A DNA stretch of 11,372 bases, taken from contig CALESJ010000007.1 of NCBI GenBank assembly GCA_937907025.1, forward strand, positions 1 through 11,372, given 5' to 3'. This document shows positions 1 to 5,996 of this stretch, in pieces (within the stretch, counting starts at the first letter, position 1; each line of letters begins with the position of its first letter). The translations under genes were made by a program, and so were the position numbers. This DNA comes from an uncultured Faecalibacterium sp. (GTDB taxonomy: Bacteria > Bacillota > Clostridia > Oscillospirales > Ruminococcaceae). The notes below the pieces were generated by a model, which did no database searches, had not been told where the DNA came from, and saw only the letters and a list, made by a program, of their open reading frames with translations.

Positions 1-1471
1 ACTGCAGCAGCCGCAAAGCAGCGATATTGTCCTGGAACCGGGCCTTGGGGCCGCCTGATGGAATGGCGTCGCCAGTGGATATGTAATTGACCGCATTTTT
101 GCGGCCTTCCTTTATCCATTCCTGATAAGCAGCGTGTTCAGCTTCCTTTACCGTTTGGAATTTTTTCCATTCACCGTCCACCGGGATCTCCACGGCATGA
201 TCTGCCGCGCTATCCGGGGGTGTTGCGGCGGTCTCTGCCGGGGACAGGACACCGCCGCTCTCCATACGCTGCGCATACTTGCTGATGTCATCCAGCGTGA
301 GCCATTCCGGCTTTTCCGGGAGCAGATCGTACAATTCCCGCATTTTTGCGATTTGCCCCTGGACGCTGCCCGCCCACAACTGCTTTTCCGATCTGTTGCC
401 AGCGCCCAGAAAGTAGTCACAGTCGGTACGCAGTCGATCCAGTAGCTGGTACTCAAAACCATAGTCCTTTGCGGCATTCTGCGCCGGCGCTTCATCCAAT
501 GAGAGTTGCTCATATCTGGTGTCCGGCGCGGCCTGGGGCGGCCGGTGCTTCACAGGCTGTTTTGCTTTAGCCAGTTCCAGCATCGCGGCGTGGTCCTCGT
601 CCGAAACGGCGACGTCGATTTCATGCGTAGCTTCACCGTTGCCGATGGTGATAGTATCACCATCGAGGCGCACGGACGCTTTTGTAAGGTCCGGCGGCTG
701 AGGGGCAGCCTCTACTGCCGGGGCGGCAGAGGGTTCCGGCTGTTTTGCCTGCGCGGCGATCTCCTCCGGCGCGGGCATGGTCATGTTCATGGAGTAGGCC
801 ACACTGCGGACCGGCTCCAGGCACGCCCGCAGCGTGTGGTTGAGGAGTGTTCCGAGTTTTTCCAGCACTTTAGGACGGTTTTGGTACTGTACCACAAAAG
901 AAAACGAACGGATATCTATATCATCCGTCGGCAAGCCCAGGCGCTTACAGGCGACATACATCGCGCTCTGTTCCAGACAGTGCTGAAGCGCGGCTTTCAC
1001 AGACGGGGCTGCGTTTGGCAGAACTTCAGAATCCACGATCTTCTGGACCCGGCTGCGTATGTAACTGTCCAGGTTCTTTTCCCCGGTCCGCTTCAGCAGA
1101 TTATGCAGTGCAATTCCGGTTTTGTTTTTGTGTACCGTCCAGGGACGGGGGCCAGGGGGCGGTGAGCCGGGAACCGTGTCGGCATAATCGAACACATAGG
1201 AGATATGGTTGGGACTCTTGTCATCAAAAATCCGTACTCCTGTTGTGCCGCTTTTTACAGCCCGGTTCATATCTTCCCATCGCTTTTCTGTGAGAACCGC
1301 TTTCATTCCTGGCTTCTGCGAATACATTGCAACCTGATTTTTGAACGACTGGCGGTAGGTGTATCCGGCTGAATCCAGAAACCTTTTCCATGAATCGCTG
1401 TCACCGGCAATTTCCCGCAGCGTTTTTCTATGCGATTTTTCCAACTGCTCATACAGTGTTAGGTTCGGCAT
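1..1471 (-). CDS. N-terminal 490 codons of a large conjugative-element DNA methylase/SNF2 helicase-type protein (runs off left edge)
   Basis: An open frame without stops reads leftward from the ATG at 1469-1471 to the window edge. An AGGAGGG ribosome site lies 9 bases before the start. Residues 1-110 match the usual opening of the very large Clostridia conjugative-element proteins: an LYEQL start, a SWKRFLDSAG stretch, QVAMYSQKPG, then SYVFDYADT. Residues 111-230 resemble the helical second part of that family. An Ala/Pro-rich linker follows (about 231-330). Residues 331-405 (YFLGAG, LWAG, QIAKMRELYDLLPEKPEWL) look like a large polyvalent protein-associated (LPD11-like) domain. Near 475-488 the GGPKARFQDNIAALRLL stretch is where the methyltransferase/helicase core normally begins, so that core should lie beyond the window. 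The likely role is processing or protecting transferred DNA in the cytoplasm. The family is assigned from memory of motifs; the catalytic part is not seen. Confidence 0.78.
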   Translation of the reverse strand, partial: MPNLTLYEQLEKSHRKTLREIAGDSDSWKRFLDSAGYTYRQSFKNQVAMYSQKPGMKAVLTEKRWEDMNRAVKSGTTGVRIFDDKSPNHISYVFDYADTVPGSPPPGPRPWTVHKNKTGIALHNLLKRTGEKNLDSYIRSRVQKIVDSEVLPNAAPSVKAALQHCLEQSAMYVACKRLGLPTDDIDIRSFSFVVQYQNRPKVLEKLGTLLNHTLRACLEPVRSVAYSMNMTMPAPEEIAAQAKQPEPSAAPAVEAAPQPPDLTKASVRLDGDTITIGNGEATHEIDVAVSDEDHAAMLELAKAKQPVKHRPPQAAPDTRYEQLSLDEAPAQNAAKDYGFEYQLLDRLRTDCDYFLGAGNRSEKQLWAGSVQGQIAKMRELYDLLPEKPEWLTLDDISKYAQRMESGGVLSPAETAATPPDSAADHAVEIPVDGEWKKFQTVKEAEHAAYQEWIKEGRKNAVNYISTGDAIPSGGPKARFQDNIAALRLLQ

Positions 1472-1502
1472 AAACGTTGACCCTCCTGTTTTTTATTTCA
1501 GG

Positions 1503-1534
1503 CAATAAAAAGAGCAGACCGAAGTCTGCTCTTT
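1503..1534 (-). terminator. Rho-independent terminator before the methylase/helicase gene
   Basis: On the minus strand an 11-bp perfect stem (AAAGAGCAGAC paired with GTCTGCTCTTT) closes a TTCG tetraloop, and the stem's 3' end runs into TTTTTATT. Stem arms are 1509-1519 and 1524-1534. It ends the transcript of the acidic-protein gene (stop at 1578), yet its T-run finishes only about 15 bases before the ribosome site of the next gene. That gene therefore needs read-through, antitermination, or a promoter I cannot see. Confidence 0.88.
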
Positions 1535-1577
1535 CGATTCGTCTATTTGTTTGTAAATGCGCAAACGGAAAAACTGC

Positions 1578-2237
1578 TCAAAACGGGAAGATTTCATCGG
1601 GCTTTCCACAGTCTTCCCAGTCCTCCTGCGTCCCATTGAAGAACATATTTTTCCCCCGGCCAATAGTCGCAACCGGATGTGCCATCTTAGGTATTCCCAG
1701 TTCGCCCCGCTGGCAGCCGCCGAACATCAGCGGCTCGGCCATTTCCTCTGCCTGCGCCTGCAAGGCGTTCATGTGGCCCACATGCTCCAGAAAGTGCGTG
1801 TTCTGATCCGGGGCGGGGTTCTTCACGAGCAGCGCCTTTACTGTGTCGTCAATGAAGTCTGCCACTTCCTCGTTTTTTGCCTTGCAGACCGCACCAAGTT
1901 CTTTTTTACAGACCAGTTCCCAGAATTCCTCCGGGCAGTAGGCTTCCAGCCAGTCCTTATACTTCTGTCCGTATCTGCCGCTGAACCCGCCAAAATCCTC
2001 CGGTTTCGGCCAAGTTATATTGAATTTTGTAGATATCTCCGAAAAGATCTCCTGCTGATCCGAAGCATAGCCCATATCACAGCGGACCTCTTCGGGAATC
2101 AGCGCAAGCAGAGCCACCCGTTCATCTTCCGGCAGGCTTTCAATGTGCGCTTTCAGATCTTCTTCGGGAATATCCTCAAATAAATACAGGCGGTCCAGTT
2201 CGTCCATATCTTCCAACTGCTGCATAGTAAAGTCCAT
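1578..2237 (-). CDS. Acidic protein of unknown function (219 aa)
   Basis: I do not recognise this protein. The start is the ATG at 2235-2237, preceded by GGAGGT at 5 bases; an upstream in-frame ATG would add 14 residues but lacks such a site. The first 70 residues are rich in Asp and Glu (for example LEDMDELDRLYLFEDIPEEDL) and are likely helical. The middle has Trp/Phe-rich stretches (PEDFGGFSGRYGQKYKDWLE, PEEFWELVCKKE). The C-terminal part has HFLEHVGHMNAL and ends in EDWEDCGKPDEIFPF. No signal peptide or membrane helix is visible, so it is probably cytoplasmic. It sits between the relaxase and the methylase/helicase gene with its own probable promoter and terminator, so it may be transcribed alone. 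A DNA-mimic or anti-defence role fits the charge but is only a guess. Confidence 0.8.
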   Translation of the reverse strand: MDFTMQQLEDMDELDRLYLFEDIPEEDLKAHIESLPEDERVALLALIPEEVRCDMGYASDQQEIFSEISTKFNITWPKPEDFGGFSGRYGQKYKDWLEAYCPEEFWELVCKKELGAVCKAKNEEVADFIDDTVKALLVKNPAPDQNTHFLEHVGHMNALQAQAEEMAEPLMFGGCQRGELGIPKMAHPVATIGRGKNMFFNGTQEDWEDCGKPDEIFPF

Positions 2238-2277
2238 AGTGTACCTCCATCTGTGTCTTTGTTGTGTTTCTGCATAC

Positions 2278-2306
2278 AATTTCGCTTAATCTCATGATTT
2301 TGTCAA
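2278..2306 (-). promoter_or_regulatory. Probable promoter of the acidic-protein gene
   Basis: On the minus strand a perfect -35 hexamer TTGACA (2301-2306) is followed after 17 bases by GAAATT (2278-2283), a poor -10. ATTGTATG, a few bases further on, is an alternative -10 with a longer spacer. The site lies about 40 bases before the gene start in AT-rich, non-coding DNA. Confidence 0.45.
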
Positions 2307-2356
2307 GGGGTAATTTGAATAAATACCGATTTTCGACGGTGAAATGCGCGTATTTT

Positions 2357-2424
2357 TTTGCAAATAAGCATCAAAAATCAAACGAATCAACGTCAGAAAG
2401 CGGTTGTGCCCGTCGGGCACAAAA
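2357..2424 (+). repeat. 68-bp conserved intergenic element, copy A (inverted relative to B and C)
   Basis: Reading on the plus strand: TTTGCAAA, 41 bases including CAAAAATCAAACG and GAAAGCG, then TTGTGCCCG-T-CGGGCACAA followed by AA. The dyad (2404-2422) is a perfect 19-base palindrome with a single central base. The copy is 52/68 identical to B and 52/68 to C without gaps, by hand count. It begins 6 bases past the relaxase stop codon, so the relaxase transcript would carry the dyad as a hairpin, but no T-run follows directly. Unlike B and C it points into the gene next to it rather than toward a gene start, and it lacks the extra GGCAC half-site. Confidence 0.85.
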
Positions 2425-2430
2425 TTCCCG

Positions 2431-3795
2431 TCAACGCTCCAGCGAGGACAGGTTGCGCTCGTCTGCAAGGCCGGTTTTCAGCCTGCGCACATTCTGCTTT
2501 TCGCCCGTCAGGCCGTTGGCGGCCCGGTGCGCCCGGTTCCTGATCTGTGCCTGCTGCCGGTCGAAGTTTAAGGTTTTCGCCAGGCGATACAGCATATTCT
2601 GTGCTGCATAGCCAGGGCTTTTCTCTCTGTAGTCGGACCCATCCACGGTTCCATCTGAATCGGATGGCTGCGTATTCATTGCAAGGTCTTGTTCCGGGGT
2701 TGACTTTTTCTGTTCACCATGCGAAGCTGTTTTTTCCTGTACTGCTGGCCCGCCGTGCGGCGGGGATGTGTTAGTTGTCGCGTGAGCAGGGACAGTACCG
2801 TTTCGATCCACTGCCTGCGCCGACGTTGACTTTTGGGGCGCACTGTGCGAAGCTATTTTTTTCCGTACTGCTGGCCCGGCGTACCGCTCGGCAGCCTGTA
2901 TGATGATATTGTGCCGCGTGACCTCGGCGCGGCCAGCACGGCGTTCTTCAAAATCGCAATAAGGGTGAAAGAAACTGTTTTCGATCTCCGCGAACTTTTT
3001 GTCCAAGGTGTCCTCATAAGAAGCATAGGTGAGCACCAGCTCCTTTTGGCTGTCCAGATACTCCTCGTACATGGATTTGAGAATGGGGTCGCGCCGCATG
3101 ATCTGTTCCAGTACGTTGTCTACCTGTGCCTTGAGGGGAGGTGGCAGGAATTTGTAGGTGTGTTTCCCTTTCGTAGCCCGCAGTTCCTTACCCAGCGTTT
3201 TTAGCGAGTCGGTGATCTCGCGGTCCACCAAATACTCGCTGGACACCAGTCTGCGCAGCTGCTCATTGAGTTTATCCCGCTGCGCGCTCTTTTCCTCTTT
3301 CAGATACGCCAGGTCGCCGCGAAATATCTCATTGGTGAAGCAGCTCTTGACCGTTCGGGTCGCCGCGTTCAGCGCGGCGTTTTTGTCTGTTTCTTTTTCC
3401 CGGTGCGGAATGAACGCTTCCCGGCTGTCGGTGGACCACACCAGAAAATGCAGGTGTGGGTGGAAGTCCTTGTTGTGCCAGGAACATACCATGCGCAAAT
3501 TGCTTGGAGAAATGTTATACGCCTTTGCCATCTCGTCGGCTTTCAGCGCGATCAGATTTTTCATGTAATTGCGGTTTACTTCCAGCCGCTCGCAGTCGCT
3601 GGCGTTGAGCGAATACACATGATACCAGATCGTGCTGTTGCCGGGAGCCTCGACGTCTGCCTGTGCCGACAGCACCTTTTTTTCTGTACCGTTCTGGTCG
3701 AAGATGGGGCTTTGCCGGTCGATATAGGCAATGTAGTTGGTCGCATGACGCGCATTGGCGAAATAGCCGGAGTTGAGTATCGCCTTGACCTTCAC
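2431..3795 (-). CDS. MobP-type relaxase (probably MobP3-like)
   Basis: This is the DNA-nicking transferase that would cut oriT and lead the transferred strand out (454 aa). I chose the GTG at 3793-3795 because AGAGGTG lies 6 bases before it; a TTG at 3820-3822 would add nine residues without a better site. Near the N-terminus RHATNYIAYID (residues 16-26) carries the candidate catalytic tyrosines Y21 and Y24. Residues 107-120 hold the metal-binding signature H-NKDF-HPHLHF-LVW with H107, H112, H114 and H116. The middle is a charged helical domain. From about residue 310 the tail is low-complexity (Ser/Thr/Pro/Gln) and contains a 42-codon tandem duplication. It lies downstream of a small DNA-binding-type protein and of a repeat-rich gap that could be its target. 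The relaxase call is firm; the MobP3 subfamily is from memory. Confidence 0.9.
   Translation of the reverse strand: MKVKAILNSGYFANARHATNYIAYIDRQSPIFDQNGTEKKVLSAQADVEAPGNSTIWYHVYSLNASDCERLEVNRNYMKNLIALKADEMAKAYNISPSNLRMVCSWHNKDFHPHLHFLVWSTDSREAFIPHREKETDKNAALNAATRTVKSCFTNEIFRGDLAYLKEEKSAQRDKLNEQLRRLVSSEYLVDREITDSLKTLGKELRATKGKHTYKFLPPPLKAQVDNVLEQIMRRDPILKSMYEEYLDSQKELVLTYASYEDTLDKKFAEIENSFFHPYCDFEERRAGRAEVTRHNIIIQAAERYAGPAVRKKIASHSAPQKSTSAQAVDRNGTVPAHATTNTSPPHGGPAVQEKTASHGEQKKSTPEQDLAMNTQPSDSDGTVDGSDYREKSPGYAAQNMLYRLAKTLNFDRQQAQIRNRAHRAANGLTGEKQNVRRLKTGLADERNLSSLER
2700..2891 (-). repeat. In-frame tandem duplication in the relaxase tail
   Basis: Two imperfect copies of about 61 bases, near 2700-2760 and 2826-2886, share TTGACTTTT, GCGAAGCT, a T-run and TACTGCTGGCCCG in the same order. 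The shared ACTGCTGGCC starts at 2741 and again at 2867, 126 bases apart, exactly 42 codons. The protein shows it as GPAVRKKIASHSAPQKST and then GPAVQEKTASHGEQKKST. The copies have drifted, so the duplication is not recent. Confidence 0.8.
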
Positions 3796-3850
3796 TTTTT
3801 TCACCTCTTTCCGCTGCGTCAAACAGGCTTTGTGCCCGATCTTAACAGCG

Positions 3851-3918
3851 TTTTGTGCCTATTAGGCACAGCTACTTTCGGACGCTGCTTCGTCTTATTT
3901 TTGACACCTATTTGCAAA
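3851..3918 (-). repeat. 68-bp conserved intergenic element, copy B (relaxase leader)
   Basis: On the minus strand: TTTGCAAA, 41 bases including CAAAAATAAGACGAAGC and GAAAG, then GTGCC-TAATA-GGCAC-AAAA. It is 52/68 identical to copy A and 47/68 to copy C, without gaps. It follows the terminator of the upstream gene and lies 55 bases before the relaxase GTG start. A third GGCAC half-site (3832-3836) stands 18 bases beyond the dyad, exactly as in copy C, and a GCCTG follows it in both. Whether it acts as DNA (regulator binding) or RNA (leader hairpin) is not settled by sequence. Confidence 0.88.
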
Positions 3919-3948
3919 GAAAACGGGCGCAAACACCCGTTTTCTTTG
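3915..3948 (-). terminator. Terminator hairpin after the small DNA-binding-type gene
   Basis: Arms 3916-3927 and 3936-3947 pair perfectly over 12 bp (AAAGAAAACGGG with CCCGTTTTCTTT), extended to 13 by C3915-G3948, around an 8-base loop. On the minus strand the 3' arm ends in TTTTCTTT, so the T-rich tract is partly inside the stem. It starts 12 bases past the stop codon at 3961 and its 3' end overlaps the TTTGCAAA end of element B, so gene-end hairpin and leader element form one unit. Confidence 0.8.
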
Positions 3949-3960
3949 TGGAACGCAGCG

Positions 3961-4356
3961 TCATTCTTCTACGATGTCCTCCAGTCGGAATACCCGGTCG
4001 TTCATCTTGAGGTATTCGACGGCGGCGCGGCGGTAGTTGTCCAGCGCACGGGGGTTTACCTCCAGTTCATGCGCAATGACCTGGCACAATATGGCCTGCT
4101 GGATCGCCAGTTCCGACAGCACCTTGTTGGTGCGGTTGTTCAGCCTTGATTCCATCAGGTTGACGCTGGCCAGCACGGTTCGCTTTACGCTTTCAGTAAT
4201 AAAGGCCCCATTGTTCTGCACATACAGATAATCCCGATAGCAGCGGATGGCGTTCTCAAAGACAGCGGTTTCTGTGCAATTTTCCTTTGCTGCTATTTCT
4301 TCCACCATTCTTTTAGCTTCTTCACTGACCCGGTAGGTCTTTTTGTATAATTCCAT
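3961..4356 (-). CDS. Small ribbon-helix-helix-like protein, probable relaxosome accessory or regulator
   Basis: The protein has 131 residues. The ATG at 4354-4356 has GGAAAGGAG about 7 bases before it, so I prefer it to the 168-residue reading with an upstream start. The N-terminus (LYKKTYRVSEEAKRMVEEIA, then a turn at KENCTET and a helix AVFENAIRCYRDYL) has the strand-helix-turn-helix layout of ribbon-helix-helix DNA-binding proteins. The rest is helical, with a Leu/Ile-rich stretch (residues 77-99) suited to oligomerisation. It precedes the relaxase and follows a gap full of short repeats, the usual place for a MobC-like relaxosome protein that binds near oriT and often controls its own promoter. 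The fold is inferred from pattern only and no specific family is recognised with certainty. Confidence 0.82.
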   Translation of the reverse strand: MELYKKTYRVSEEAKRMVEEIAAKENCTETAVFENAIRCYRDYLYVQNNGAFITESVKRTVLASVNLMESRLNNRTNKVLSELAIQQAILCQVIAHELEVNPRALDNYRRAAVEYLKMNDRVFRLEDIVEE

Positions 4357-4434
4357 CGTGCGGCTCCTTTCCGGGGGAACGATTTTCCCCATTTTTATGA
4401 AAATTGCAAAGCGGTTGGGAAAATGCAGGATAAA

Positions 4435-4460
4435 GCTATACGGCACAAGTGCCGTATAGC
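4435..4460. repeat. Perfect 26-bp palindrome
   Basis: GCTATACGGCAC and its exact complement GTGCCGTATAGC flank a central AA. Each arm contains one TACGGCA repeat of the surrounding cluster and also the GGCAC/GTGCC pentamers found in the 68-bp elements, but facing outward. It lies 79 bases before the small DNA-binding-type gene. There is no T-run, so an operator or oriT arm fits better than a terminator. Confidence 0.85.
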
Positions 4461-4465
4461 AACAC

Positions 4466-4493
4466 ACCGCGCCGCAGTGCAGCGCGGTTTTTT
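4466..4493 (+). terminator. GC-rich hairpin with T-run, plus-strand terminator-like
   Basis: ACCGCGC (4466-4472) pairs with GCGCGGT (4482-4488) around a 9-base loop, and the plus strand continues with T to 4493. In form it is a terminator for rightward transcription, yet no rightward gene precedes it. It may block antisense transcription coming out of the mobilisation genes, or be a structural hairpin of an oriT. Confidence 0.6.
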
Positions 4494-4677
4494 ACCTCTT
4501 TCTTGTACGGCAGTTTGTACGGCATTTCTGCATCACTTTTTCGGGCTTGCCGTATATTTTTGCGTTTTTGCCGTTTATACGTTAAATAGTTGCCGTGCAA
4601 CTGCCGTCACACTGTACGGCAGTACAGAAAGAAAAACATTGCTTCGTTTGTTTTTATACAGCAGTTTGTACGGCTAA

Positions 4678-5994
4678 TTACAGCCATCCCTCCGGGTCTA
4701 CGCGGGCGCCATTGACATACACCTCGAAGTGCAGGTGGTTGCCGGTGCTGTCCCCGGTGCTGCCCACGGCCGCAATCGTCTGGCCCTGGGTCACAGTCTG
4801 ACCTGCAGAAACGCCCAGAGAGGAACAGTGCGCGTAGAGGGTGTAGATTTGATTGCCGTCCACAACGCCGTGGTATATCTTCACGTAGTTGCCCCAGCTG
4901 TTGTGCCATCCGGCTTTCACGACCACGCCATCGGCGGCTGCGAAAATTGGTGTCCCGTATGCGGCAGCAAAGTCCATGCCGCCGTGAGGGGCACCCGTCC
5001 ACCCATCTGCTTCCCCAAAATGGCAGGAGATGTAGCTGTAGCTTGCCAGCGGCAGAATAAAGGTGCCGTTGCCGCTGCCGGGCAGATTGCCGGTAAAGCT
5101 ATCATCGGGCGTATAGCTGCCAGAATCGGTAATGCCTACCTGCGTGATCGTTACGCCGTACAGTTCCTGCCAGTCAGTCTGAAACAGTACTTTGCTCCAC
5201 TCCACATTGAGTTCCGACCAGCCTTCCCAGTCCTCATTGAGCGTAGCCATCCTGACGGCCTGCTGATACTGCTGCATGACGGCGCTGCTCCCGGTGTAGG
5301 AAAGGTCCACCAAATCGTCCCACCGGGCTATGGTCTGCTCGGTGGCTCCGGCTTCGTCGTTCCAGGTCTGGCAGCCGGGCAGAGTGGCCGTCACATACAG
5401 GTCATAGTGGTCGCCAGGGCAATAAGTAACGGTGTGGTAGTTGTCACAATCGGCGGCGTCATCACTGTGGTGATAGGTCCCTCCGTTGCCGTCGGGGTGG
5501 CCGTCGCACACCTTCCGGCTCCGGCACCCGCCGCAGGAATACGGCCCGCGTTCGCGGGTCGTAAAGCTGATACTTTTGAGGACGGCCCAGCTTGCCAGGT
5601 CGCTCATGTCGATCTCCCAGTCCTGCTCATAGTAGCAGGATACAATGGTCAAAATCTCTTTATCATTGTTGGAAAAGCCGTTTTCCCATTGCAGGACAAC
5701 ATTGCGGTAAGGTTTCCCGTTGCGATCAGTACGCTGGCGGTATAGGGCCATCTGTTCCTCCACATAAGCGTCCCTGGCCTTGTCCATGGCCGCCACGGTC
5801 TCGCCCACCAGGGACGTATCCTCGGTGAGAAACGTCCCCAGGGTAGTTGCGAAAAATGACAGTCCGCCCACTATAAGCAGGAGGATACCGACGATCAGGA
5901 ACAGCGGTGCCAGGATAACGCCGATCAGCAGCGGGCGGTGTTTTTCATCCGCCAACTCCCGCGTGATCAGCAGAATGAACTGTGGCGCGGCCAT
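4678..5994 (-). CDS. Membrane-anchored M23-family peptidase, probable wall-opening enzyme of the transfer machine
   Basis: The protein has 438 residues. A single membrane helix (about residues 21-50) should leave the C-terminal part outside the cell. The M23 (LytM-type) domain spans about 312-438 and keeps its zinc and catalytic positions: H337 and D341 in HGGMD, H389 in YAHCSS, H420 and H422 in HLHFEV. M23 enzymes cut peptide cross-bridges of peptidoglycan. Here the enzyme would clear a path for the conjugation channel, the role of VirB1/CwlT-type proteins. Between helix and catalytic domain lies a Cys/His-rich stretch (C154, C157, C163, H166, H175, H176, C183, H187, C192, H196, C208) that may bind metal or form disulfides. 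Unlike many Gram-positive transfer hydrolases, no lysozyme-like domain is seen. The start is two bases after the VirB4 stop, so the two are probably translationally coupled. Confidence 0.9.
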   Translation of the reverse strand: MAAPQFILLITRELADEKHRPLLIGVILAPLFLIVGILLLIVGGLSFFATTLGTFLTEDTSLVGETVAAMDKARDAYVEEQMALYRQRTDRNGKPYRNVVLQWENGFSNNDKEILTIVSCYYEQDWEIDMSDLASWAVLKSISFTTRERGPYSCGGCRSRKVCDGHPDGNGGTYHHSDDAADCDNYHTVTYCPGDHYDLYVTATLPGCQTWNDEAGATEQTIARWDDLVDLSYTGSSAVMQQYQQAVRMATLNEDWEGWSELNVEWSKVLFQTDWQELYGVTITQVGITDSGSYTPDDSFTGNLPGSGNGTFILPLASYSYISCHFGEADGWTGAPHGGMDFAAAYGTPIFAAADGVVVKAGWHNSWGNYVKIYHGVVDGNQIYTLYAHCSSLGVSAGQTVTQGQTIAAVGSTGDSTGNHLHFEVYVNGARVDPEGWL

Positions 5995-5996
5995 CG

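Larger units (their letters stand above)
4435..4677. promoter_or_regulatory. TACGGC(A) repeat cluster: candidate oriT or control region
   Basis: The gene-free gap 4357-4677 carries TACGGC(A) or close variants in both orientations at about 4439, 4450, 4506, 4518, 4548, 4569, 4591, 4602, 4614 and 4669. Two full copies, TTGTACGGCA at 4503 and 4515, are spaced by 12 bases. CTGTAC-GGCA-GTACAG at 4612-4627 is a further small dyad. Spacing is irregular. The cluster stands directly before the small DNA-binding-type protein and relaxase genes and after the secretion genes, where oriT and relaxosome binding sites are usually found. A weak promoter candidate (TATAAA, 4574-4579, minus strand) lies inside. 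No nick site could be recognised. Confidence 0.6.

Noticed and set aside
2404..2422. Palindrome after the relaxase stop as a simple terminator
   Set aside because: The dyad is not followed directly by a T-run on the minus strand, and it belongs to the conserved 68-bp element; it may still form a hairpin in the transcript.
3796..3822. Upstream TTG start for the relaxase
   Set aside because: It lacks a ribosome site, whereas the GTG at 3793-3795 has AGAGGTG at good spacing and gives the normal relaxase N-terminus.
2357..3918. Insertion sequence or transposon with inverted ends A and B around the relaxase
   Set aside because: The gene inside is a relaxase, not a transposase; no target duplication was seen, and the third copy C has no partner.
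4435..4677. CRISPR-like array formed by the TACGGCA copies
   Set aside because: Repeats are only 7-10 bases, occur in both orientations and have irregular spacing.
4729..5745. Long plus-strand open frame (338 codons) opposite the M23 peptidase
   Set aside because: It is antisense to a gene with intact catalytic motifs, has no good ribosome site and its product looks like no family; high GC on the coding strand explains it.
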